Translations under genes and position numbers: made by a program
Notes under the pieces: model-generated
Told to the model about the DNA's origin: nothing
What the model saw: only the letters and a program-made list of their open reading frames with translations
The model's database searches: none
Assembly: GCA_021014325.1 (NCBI GenBank)
Contig: CM037473.1
Coordinates: 26,464,822-26,528,821 of the forward strand
Origin: Plazaster borealis
Taxonomy: Eukaryota > Echinodermata > Asteroidea > Forcipulatida > Labidiasteridae
Direction of reading: 5' to 3'
Length of the DNA: 64,000 nt
In this document: positions 42,801 to 54,800 of the stretch, piece after piece
Numbering within the stretch: the stretch's first letter is position 1
Layout of the letters: each line of letters opens with the position of its first letter

Positions 42801-45800
42801 ACTAATGAACCCCGACCTTTCTCCATGAGCCAATTATAACTGACCAGTACCTGGGAAGGCCTACTTGTGAACCTCACTGCATAGCATGTGACTCTGTAAC
42901 TGTCAGAGTCTGTAGGGACCTTCAACTAGATCAAATGAGTCAAGGAGATTACTGACGGACTCTGGCACCAGCTGTGAGGACACACTGTCTCATTGTGAGT
43001 CAGCTGGCTTAGCGGAGGGGGTAAGACTTGCGCCAGTTCAATGGACAATGAAAATGGACTAGAATAAAACATGTTACAACTAACCATAATACGCAATAAC
43101 TGTCATTCGGGGTTGATTGCTTAACCTTGTACATCACAGCGATAATGCTATGTTGTGACAGTGCTGTATTTTTCTCCAACGCCCTAAATAAAGGGATAAG
43201 GCTCAACGTCCTACAATAATTCATCTTAATCTTCGATAAGTTCTTTAAGTTCTTCGATAAGTTCTTTTCAGAACTGAGAAGTCTCCCGAACACCCGAACA
43301 ATCTACTCCGCGGTAGTAGAATTAAGCAAGACAGTTCTCTAAGAACAAACTCTACCTGGCAAGTAGATAAACACATGGTGTTACCGCGAACCAAATAAAT
43401 ATAATCTTCGATAAGTTACCAAAAGAAAAGACAAAATTGCAGCTTTATCTTATCCTTGATGTAATGTGTTTACAATTGGTATGCAAGGAACCCATATTAA
43501 AGTAAAGGTTTGAATGCTGCATTACAATGAAACGCCTCCCAGTATCGTATTTGTGAACAACTTACCCACAAGAACATCAACAACAGCTGGTAGGCCATCC
43601 TCGATGCCGTCCTCATCTTGGGGCATGTCCCTACCCCCATCCTCCTCACCCTGGAACTTGATAGGGTAGAAGTGGCACCACTCATTGAGGATCCTACGAC
43701 TAACCGAATGGCTGGCTTTGTAGGAATGACCAGTCAGTACTCCACTCAGTCCATACGGTGTAAGGATAACTGGATGCAAAATAACAAACAAATAATAAAA
43801 ACAGTTAATATATTTTTGGTCTTTACTAATGCATTAAAGATTGTTTTAAAGATTGTCAGTAAAGTGCAAAATGATAGGGTTTTGTGTTAAAGTACACACG
43901 ACATCATTGTTTTTGGAAGAGTAAATTCAATTCCATCCTCTAGTACTCAATAAACATCATCAAACCAACGTGTGAAAATTTCATCAAACTAGATGGTCTA
44001 GCTTTAATAGTTAAAACAATTCAAAACTGTTTGTTTCCTCATGGATTTTGTGAATTTCATATCAGTGTATGTTGATTGCACCAATCAAGATGATTTGGGG
44101 GTCTTCAAACATTAATTTTGACTGTGAGAGAATTTCAGAAAGAAATACTACTCTGAAGGATTTATTGCCCATGTTACCTTTGCTTACAAAAAGAGTGACC
44201 TTTTACATTCCAGGACCTTTCTGGCAGGCGAGATACTGCACTGGACGCACGTGAAATTTTAAATTTTGAGTAATTAATTCCACATAAATTCAAAAGAGTT
44301 ATAAAAGTAACGACTGAACAAGTTTTTAAATGTAAAAATCAAATAGTGCAATCTCCATAAAATATGAAATTTAATGTTTTCTTCCATTGGGCTGTGTACA
44401 AATCGTGCCTGCAGAAATTCCACGCTCTGTTTATCTTTTGTGTGATGTCACAGGACTCATGGTCTATACTGGTACAATATAAACTTTCTAAACAGTGAGC
44501 TTTCAATTTGCCCCCCAGAAAGATTCAGCGAAATGAATCTAATTTATGTCAATCAATTTTTAGAAACATTTCTGTGTATCCTCTTTTGCTTTCAAGATGC
44601 TCAGGAGAATTTATAATTAGGCTGTCAATTGTCTGCTGAAGTTAGTATTCAATCTCTTGAGTTGATCGATGTTAATAGTATGTGTGTATAATCACAGCTT
44701 CAATCTGTGAAAAATCATTTGTTCATTGACTTATTCAAGATGTCGCTTTACAAAAAAGAACGTATGGGTTAATTCCAACCATTTCTTCTGTGAATGTTTT
44801 TCCTGCAGAATAACAAAAGCAGAGTAAAAAGAACTTTCAAAAAACATCCGAAACCATATCTCAAGTCACAGCGAGTCAAAGTACAGCCTGGTTCATTTGT
44901 GAAGAAAATCATGATGTCGAAACAGATTTACGACCACACATTGTAAGTTGAGTGGAGATCACTTCAGGCCAATCATCACATTTGCTTCCCATTCACCTAC
45001 ATACTTGTATCTTAACTGGTCTTATTTGGTCTTAACTACCTTGGAAACCGGTTGCAGATCCCTGAGCAAGGGCAAGATGGTCCAGTGACAGCCGGCACAC
45101 CGGTTGATGGAGGGAGACCTCAATGTTAGCACATACGGTGCTCTCTCCGTGAAGGAAGAAACTAAAGGCGAATGACAGGTGATCACTGCAGTAAGAAAAC
45201 ATGAAAGAGATTGTAAAAATCAATTATCAATTACTCATTTCACAGTTTGGTATTATAAGCAAGGTTCTGGAAATAGAGTGTGAAATCCAGAGTGTCTAAA
45301 TTGCTGACTTACATGTACAATACTTTAACATTTGAATGACAGTCGTCTAAAAGACACCCATGCAATCCTCTGGCTAACACCATGTGAAGACAATCTGGTA
45401 TTACAAAAAAACCTCACACATCATTGTCTTCACACTGTTAGCAAAGCAGTTAATTTTATGAAAAGTAAATGTTTTTTTAATGAGCTGCAACAGTAACAGT
45501 ATTTTTGTTTATTTTGGGGGGTTTTCTAAAGAATGATGATTGTGTTTGTTTTTAAGAAAATACTTTTTTTTAAATAAAAAAACTGCTTTCAATAATTTAT
45601 GACCAGATTGTGTTTCATTTCTTTCATTTTAAAGTAAACGACTTGATGCAGAGAGAGAGTAAAGTAACTACTGTTGCACAGTATTCATATGAAATGTGAG
45701 CAGTATTTTCAAGTGTGGCGGTACCCAGGCATGGAAGTCTTTAGGTATCCAATTCCATAGATATCCAAGATGTACAGATGTCTAAACTTGTCAGGTAATT

Positions 45801-48800
45801 TTCTTGGGTGTTACAGAGATCCTCATCAGATATTGTGATTCCAAAATAATTATCCACATTATATACCTCAAACACTCCCTTGGGTTAGGTCTAATTCATG
45901 CAGTCTTTCACTACACACCACAGTCTTACATATTTAAAGTCATGTGCAGAGCCATAATCTTTTTCCAAAAACAGGAAAATGGAAAGAAATGTTTTCAATT
46001 GGAAGTCAAAATATATCGTTTTATTTATGCTAAGGCATGGAAGGTGTTGATTCATACAGCGTGCCAAGACATAGATCTGACTTATCAATTCCTCATTGAC
46101 AAACTACCTTCAAGGATGTGGTTTTCTTTATAATAAGGCTGGCTATCTGATGGCCATGATAACAGGCCCAGGGTGGTTGTCTGTCTAGGATCCTGAACAA
46201 AGGTTACATCATTCTAGAGCTGACATTCATGTTTTGTTGTTTTAATGCTATGCATGAAATCTAATATGCATTTAGAAATGACATTCAAGTTGTTTTTTAA
46301 ATGGTGTACACACTTTTGTGAAATGGAAAATCATTGTCCCCAGTCCTACTACAGTAGTTAGGGAATCATCAACGTTGAATTTATTTGTATACGTATCATA
46401 ACACATCTATCTACAAGTACAAATATTCATTCAGGTAGCATTTGTTTGTTTAGATGATCTTCCCAACAAGGGAACTCGGCAAAGCTTCACATTATGCACT
46501 CAGATGACTGACATTTGTTGGAATTACTTGGTGAAAAACAGTACAAAATTAATTTTAAGGTAATTTAATGTGTATTTATCTTTGGCAAGCGAATGGAGGT
46601 TGTCTCAACAGATATTGGAGAAATACATAATCTCAAGCCATGTAGAGTTAGTAAATCATTGTGAATATTATTCATTCATGCAGCACATAATTGCTATCTA
46701 GACGGACAGCAAACCTATCACCGCAAAAGTTGGCAAGTTGCCAAACTATCCATTATACAAAATGTCAACCTCTTGAATTGTTGCACCAGCCACATATTTC
46801 TGTTACAATTGTGCATGTACTGTAGTTGCAAAAAGTGAAAACTGACAGTATTAAATATATTTAGCAGTACAGTCTGCAGTGTGTACTGTAGGCCAACATG
46901 TACTTGTTTTGTTTATCTTTGAAGATAAATAGATTATTGGAAAAGACAACTATAATCTTGTTAAGGTACTTATGTACTGATGTATGTCACCATGAAAAAT
47001 ATATTCCCTATTGTGTAACTACAAATTTTGACATGACAAAGCACTCACATATTACATTCAAAATCTGGATCATCGGGAACAAAATATGTTTTCTTCTTCT
47101 TCTTTATCTCTAACATGTGGTTTTACTGCAGTCTTCACGTGTGTCAGAGGGACTGATTTTATATATGTACAGGCGTGTTAGTGTGGACCATTTTTAAAAA
47201 GTGGAAACAATTATTAATGGAGTGGAGATGGTGAAACTCTTGATAGTTTTTATAAAAACATGAGGGGTCAATCGGAATTTAGGATGGGCATACACATGTA
47301 TAAAAAATAATCCTTTCGTTCGTCCAGGGTATCCTACATGTTACCATTTAAAAAAACTGTTGTGTAGTTTTTAGTAAACTCAAGTTTCCAATGAACTGTG
47401 CATCAAAAACCATGCTGTCCAATGCTTCAGCGCGCAACCAGCGACGACATTGCTTATAATTTTGGGGAATTTCTGTTTTAGTCGGAGAACTATATTTTAT
47501 CTTAAAGATTATTTAAACCTTGACAGTTGAATGAATGTACTGTTCAGAAGCTAACCTACTGTTTCATCTATGTAGACACAAGTTAAGCTGTGTCCTTAAG
47601 TGATAGGCATTGTAGCTTTTGAAGGTGATTTTGTGGCAAGTAAACACACACAGGGTACTACCTTTTTACTGTGTAGTCACATCTCTAAGATCACCATGGC
47701 TGGATTCCATCGACGCCATGCTTCTAGCACGGCTGCATAAATTGAATTCACATACTAACGAAGGTATGGGATTTCACTGGAAATGCCAATATTGAGGGTG
47801 GGTTGGGGGGGGGGGGTTTGGAGGTGAGGAGAAGAGCAATATGGAAATGATGTACGTCACGGCCCTCCGGGCACTTTACACACTGATGGATTGCCCTTGT
47901 AAGGAGAACTGCATGGGAAATCACACATTTCCATGGCGACAGACAAGAACAAATCCCACTGGCTCGATTAGCATTTGCCTTGCTGTACACAAGGTTTCTC
48001 TTAACATTGTCAGTCAAATTGAATTAACAGACTAACTGAATTTCACTAACAGTTACTCGTATTAGCTGGATTATGAATCAATGTTTGACATTTTAAGTCA
48101 TGCTTAACTGACTTTTTAATAAAGCATATTTTTTTTCTTCATAATGCTCTTTTTGTAAGAAAAAGAGTTCTTCTCAATTAGTCAATTATTTTATCAAAAA
48201 GGAGTTTGAAATGATCATCTTCAATTCAATTTCCTTTGATTTGAAGCAAATCAAAATGGCGCCACAGGCCTTCACAATGCTGTTTTCTGGGTAAAGGGCA
48301 TTTCCATAAAAATATCACGATTTAGATTCCGATGGCCAAGACATAGGCAAATATGAAACAAGGCTTCTGTGTAACAGGCCTTCCCTACAAAATTTCCAAA
48401 TGCATGTTCTTTTATGTTAAAGGTATCCTATAATTCAATTGTCAGCGATGTTTGAATTTAGGTAATCTTTTACATTGTACATGGTTTATAACAGGAGAAC
48501 CAGTTGCCTATGGTGTCTACTTTTGACCAAGAACAGTATATCATCTATGGGGTCAAGGCTAACTTGTCATGAGATGATATCACTAAATTGATATCACAAT
48601 GTAAGTGTTTAAGTTGTGAATATGTAATGCTTATTGAATATACATAATGTGTCTCCACAATCATTTATTTTGATTAGGTTAAGACACAATTAACAAACAA
48701 ACTATAATATAGGGTTCCTTTCACAATTTTTGTTTTCTTGCTTCCTACAGTTTTGTAAACTTCTCAGTAAACACTGTGACCCAGTTGCACAAAACCTTGT

Positions 48801-51800
48801 ACCCTTCCTCCTTGACTACACATTAGAGTTTAGATCACACACCCATGATCCATACGTCCACATTGTTGCATTCCTTTCATAGAAGCCACAAAAGTTCACA
48901 TTACATTCTTTTTTGTTCAGACCCTCCAGAAATGCCTGTAAAAATCAAACACCACACCTTCCCTTTAGGGGTGAATTCATCGGTGTAACGACACTTCTGA
49001 ACAGAAAACCTGTAGGGCCCTATAAGTTTCATTGCCGTATTCCAGGGAGCTATTCTTATGTATGCAGGCTGGATTCTGAATCCATGGCCTACAAGCCTGA
49101 ATACAGAATGACTATTTCACTCCCCTCCCCCTCCTTTCTTCTCTATCCCCCTAACTGACCAAGATCCTTGATTAATGCAGAGTGAAATTTCCATCTGTAA
49201 ATACATGCTGGAACCATGCTGGAACTAGTGACAGCCAGTCCTGGCCGGTAACCGGACACTTCCTACACCTCAACCTGCTCTTGGTTTGACCCCAAGTGCC
49301 ACTGACAACATTGGCCTCCCACCGGTTCCCCTATACTGAATTATATGTTATGTCAAGAGAGAAAGAGAGTGCAAATAGCCATACCGAGTTCATTTTTAAT
49401 ACAATAAACACAGAAAGGAAAAAAGGGGGAAAAAAGAAGTTAGGGTCAGTGCAGTTGAATTTGTACCTTTATGCAGTGTTGATTTGACACGGTGTGTTGA
49501 TTCGCACAATGAATGCTGCAGCATTACATGTGTGCACAGCCACAAAAGCCATGCATGCAGTTAACAACAGACTTGAGAACCAATTTTACAACCTGATCAC
49601 GGCAATTTTTCGTAACCCATCGTTGCACATGGGTGCGTATACACTATACATTGTGCATTGTAATCACCAACACAAATCTAAATTCCAGCACATTTTGGGT
49701 TTGGGTTTTATAATAGGCTACATGTAAACCATCATTGGAGGTAGAACTACCTCCATGTACATGTACATGTATGTAATATGCATCTAAGTTAAACATTGAC
49801 AGAGCAAAAATCATGGATGGTTGACCTTAGTGTATGAACTGCATCCTGTTCAAATGGCAGTATAAACTCAACTACCTAGCACACATTTAAGGTAAACTGT
49901 TTGTCCTGTTAACAGTGTCATTGATGTATATGTAACATATATTACACAAAGTAAAACCATATACTGTGCAAAGAATGTACTCTACTATGTACACACATAC
50001 ATGTACATGTACGTGCCAATATCATTGATTTTTTATCAACAAGGTACAGTACAAGCTCTAACCATTCTCTAACAACCTCATTTTTTTTGGGGGGGGGGGT
50101 AAAAAGGTGCTTTACAGAGCCACTTTTTTAAGCAAACTAGGAATATTTCCTTTCACAGCATACTAAATCACCAGTGTTATGCACTTTCAAATAAAAAACA
50201 AACAAACCACTTTTTGCAATTAAAATTCACAAATTAGTTTCTTAATGCACTCATGACAGCTTCTCTGGATTACGTGTTCTTTAGCCCCTTTCACACGAGA
50301 GCTCAAAACGATGGGCGATTGCTACGAGATCGCATCCGTGTAATAAAATCGCAAATTTGCGTTGTGTAAATTGAATCTGTGTGATGAAATTGCCACAAAC
50401 CCGCGTTATAAACAATCGGGATCAAGACCTCCTCCAAAAATCGCATCCCTGTTTAGAATCACCAAGATCGGAAACAACGCTCGGCATGATTACCAAGGTC
50501 CCAATCGATCGCACAAAAATCACACATGCTATAAACATGGCATCAGTGGAAGAAATGTTTGTGTTGCAAATTCTGTTAAGTTACCTTTATGTGTTAAGCG
50601 AGAAACGTCCAATCAAGAAAGCCTTGGATAATAATGCAATGTCTTTCCGTAGAAGAAGCAGAAATGGCGCGCCGAAAAAGCGATCATGGTAACCTAAATG
50701 CAATTACATTACATTAAACGGGAGAATGATAGAGCACCAGCGAACTGATAAATAAACAATAATGACCTTTGACCCACCACAGTAGCAATCTCACAAAAAC
50801 AAGGGACGTTGGGAACGCGATGTGTGTGATCGTGTCAATGTTCGTCATGATATCACATACAACCTTTGGGACAACTGGCGCCCAAAACTTTGGACGTAGG
50901 TTTTCTGTTCTCGTGTGAAAGGGGCTTATGGAAGATGTAATATTGAATTCACTTTTAACTTAAACCAGAAACCAATATTGTACAATCCCTTTAAAGGGGC
51001 CATTCTGATTACAGTGTTTGTTATTGTTGTAAAGTACAGTAAAGAAGGATATATGATTCACTACAGCTGACAACATGCAAATCATCAGGGCAAACACACA
51101 CTAGTATACATGTACAATGTAGAGTGCCTCTATTGGTCGACTGCAATAAGGGAAAGTTTTGCCTTTATCGGAAGTTAACAAATTCCCATTCTCAGGTTTT
51201 TCAAAGAACGCACCATAAAACAAACCGGTAAAAATTTCAGCAATTTTCGTTCGGATATTTGCTATTGAAACGGTGATTTATAAAAAATTTAAAAAAATTG
51301 TCGCGTTTTTATTTATTTATTTAATTTTATTCATTAGTTTCTTTTATTTTATATTTTTTTATTATTATTATATATATATATTTTTTTTTTGGGGGGGGGG
51401 GGTCCTTCAAATTGTTATTGTTTGACTTTGACTATTTCAGACAGAAATACTTCTCTGATGGATTGCTTATGGGTATTATGGGTATTAATCATAATATAAT
51501 CATTAACATTTATAATCAGCGAGCTTTCAGATTGTAGTAGCCCATCATGCTTGTGAAGCATCAAACTTTGAATCAAAGAATTGTACATTGTGAATTTAAA
51601 GTCGTATTACAATGAATAGAAATTTAAAAACCAGCAAATGTATCCCACAGTGCACTGCTAAAATTGTTTAAAGCAATTGAATTGAATTGATTTGAACTGA
51701 ATTTAGTATTTCATGTATAATAATAGAAAACACATTGAGATTTCTTTCAGGAATAAAATGCACTATTTCAGGAATACAGTGCGCTGAGTAAGAGTCCAAT

Positions 51801-54800
51801 TATTACACAAACATTAAGTTTTAATATATAAAACAGTATTCAAATAATTAATTTGAAACTCTGCTGCTCCAAAGACGTCTATGTCACAAAATCTGCACCA
51901 CCTTGAAGGTGACCCCTTAAACAGCTCCCTCTTGTGTCTGATAAAAGGTTATATTATTGGGATGAAAATTAAACAGATCGGTTTGTAAGACGCATCTTGT
52001 AGAAGAGTGATGATTAGAATGGTGTAAACAAAGTTTCTCTATTTAACTAATGATGTACACTCCCTATGATGTAGTTGATAGTTCAGTATATTGACTCGCA
52101 CAGTTTGTGCAGACAATCACACAATTGGAGGGAGGCATTGCTTCACACATGATGGCACACGGTTTATGCCAGACTGCACCTCAGACTAACAACAAAAGAC
52201 AAACCCAATGGTTGGCTGCAGACTCTGTTCCTACTTGTTAATGTCACGGTCTTATGCAAATAGACATTATCTAGCGTGCATAATTAATTGCTGTGGTGAG
52301 GTTGTTATCTGCCAAATAAGCAGGTTGCAGCAGCACTAAATACACTGTTTAGATGATTTTGGTATACTACAACTACAAGATGACTGTAGATGTTCTAATA
52401 TTGTTACCATGTAGGCCTACACACGTATAATACACATGTACTGTTTGCAAAATAATTCATGTAACTGCACTTGGTCATTTAATTTTTCAACTTTAAATGA
52501 TTTGTCTTCTTTAAATAAACACTATACATGTGAAGGTAAATTTTATTTGATGTAATCTTATTAACATTATCATTCTAGTAACATGTATTGATGTCTCAAA
52601 AAGAGACTTAAACACTACCCATGTTAAACAAACAAAGAATACCTAACTCCTACATTGCTAAGTATTAAACGTACAAGTATGTTATTGAACAATTAACTAT
52701 CCTCCAGTTATGGCAAAAAGAGGGTTCACGTTTCAACAGCTTTGGGATATTAGGGAGGGAAGAATTTAGCGTAGCATCATTTAATTACCAATTTATACAG
52801 GATCATGCACTCGTGAAAATATGCTGGCATGGCCTTTTGTGCTCTGCACGGCACACAGTGAGTACAAGCAATCTTAGTATGGTTATGAATACATGGTGAG
52901 CGGCATGCATACAGTAATTATCATAACTTGAATTGACAGGATCTACGACACGTACTACAGTGATTGAGTGATTTACTGATACTGGATCCTATCATAACAA
53001 CATAAACTTTACTATTTTGAAATTTAAAGGAATCCTTCCTTTCTGTTTTTTATTTTTACCAATTGATTCAAAAAATATATTTGCTCACATAAAAAAGTTG
53101 CACAATGTCACCTTATTCGTGTAGATCACAGTTTGGCATTACTGAAAACGATTTCTCCATTTTTCTTTCCCCTTTAGACAAAATGGCATTTGAAGTACAC
53201 ACTGCAAAAACATTAAAACTTCATTTCCGTAGACTGAACAGTATGCTTGAAGAAGTAGAGTTATGATAGTCTAACCAAGGGTAAGTGATACAGAAACCAT
53301 ACTGACATACTTTGGTTACAAATTTTGATATAAAATGCAGCAAATTGCCTTTTCAAATGAGCAACTGAATGATATTTTTGCATGCATATGAACCTGTTAC
53401 CTTGAGATCACAACAAATGGGCATAACTACTTCTTCTAGTGTATCTTCTAGTTATCGTAACATTTTAAAAAGAGATGCCTGTCTCAATCTCAATGTTGTT
53501 CTCTTAAGTACATTTTTTGTTTTAATAAATGACTTGTTATTTACCCTCCAAACCACACATATAAGATGCTTTCATAGTTTTAAAAAACCAACTAATTATT
53601 CACAATGATTTAAATTTCCAATGCGACACATGTACATACTTCCTGTTTGCAAGACAGCAAATACATGCATTCATTTTTGTTTTCTCTTATTATATAAAGG
53701 GTAAAGGTAGTGTAGTTGTTTTATTTTATTTTTTATTCAGACTGCACTCATCATGGTGCCGACCTATCGGATGTCCGCTACATTGCTCATGCATGGTCAC
53801 CACTGATATGAAGATGTACACATGATAGTAGGGTGTCATCAACAATACCCAGTCAGTGAGCAAGCATTGCAGCCAGCAGGGCCTCCCTGTTTCATCTACA
53901 GTAGAGGTCTACAAGGTCAACCCTGCGTTAATGTATTACTGGGCCAATTGATTAATCACCTCATACACATTGGTTTGGGCTGTCCCCCTCTTGACTGCCA
54001 GATCAGAAGGGGAAAGAGAAATTTAGCCAACTGATCCAGATTATTATTCATGAGGTGGGGATGTTGGAATAAAAAGGCAGGGTCGAAAATATAATGCGGA
54101 ATGGGGAAATGTTTGTAATACTGAGGTGGCTCACAGATGGATGTCAGTCATTGGGCATTTTGTTTTAGATTATTCTAATGAAAGGAAAATTGCAAAGGAA
54201 AAATGCTTGTTTGGGAAAAAAAAGGAAAAAATATATTTGTTAATAATACTTTGTCAAGCTTGTTCTACAAGTAAAACAAAAGCAATTAAGACAGAAGACA
54301 TCATCACTCGAGTAGACTTCAGTTTCCAAATCAAATGGAAAGGAATGGTAATATAGAATCTGTTTTCTAAAAAAAGGGAGTACAACATTTTGTTAATTGT
54401 TCAAACTTAAATACACGTATCTTTTGCCGGGAGTAGTTACGATTTAGGCCTACATGAAGCAAATTTGTTTTCTCTTTCATTGCTAACAATTTTTGTGCAC
54501 TGAGTCAATGTGATTTGGATGTTACATGTACCTTAAAATAAAACATAAACAGATTGAAACAAATATATAAATATATAGCCTATTGTCATGGCTTATTATA
54601 GACAAAGAGTCAAAATATCTGGCTGTTTGTCAATTGTCACTGCCCATTAATTTTAAAGCATATAATGTACATGTAGGCAGTATATTCAACTGCTGTTACA
54701 AGAAGTATTGATTAGTTTTTCACTGGAAATATATGCTGCTTCTCAAAATACTTGTTCTGTGAACATCTAAATGCCAAGTGTCACATGTAGGCAACGGTAA

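Larger units (their letters stand above)
38236..43565. other. MED13 intron d/c, 5.3 kb, repeat-rich
   Basis: The intron holds an ACATGTA-rich tract (39411-39470), one dispersed repeat copy (40020-40640) with a nested insertion, an 18-bp triplet repeat (41123-41176), a tRNA-like SINE fragment (42300-42440) and a repeat copy at 43225-43420. No coding sequence is apparent. Confidence 0.7.

Noticed and set aside
45804..46133. A 109-codon plus-strand gene inside the 11-kb intron
   Set aside because: Composition is that of AT-rich noise (Ile/Phe/Lys/Tyr), with no motif, and it is a single unsupported frame.
50362..50692. Transposase inside the Harbinger-like element
   Set aside because: The open frames are short, overlap in two frames and show no DDE or MYB-like pattern.
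51361..51402. The long T-then-G run as a telomere-like or quadruplex element
   Set aside because: Homopolymer runs of this type recur at several places (16985, 40480, 47803, 50083) and look like repeat-associated slippage or sequencing uncertainty.
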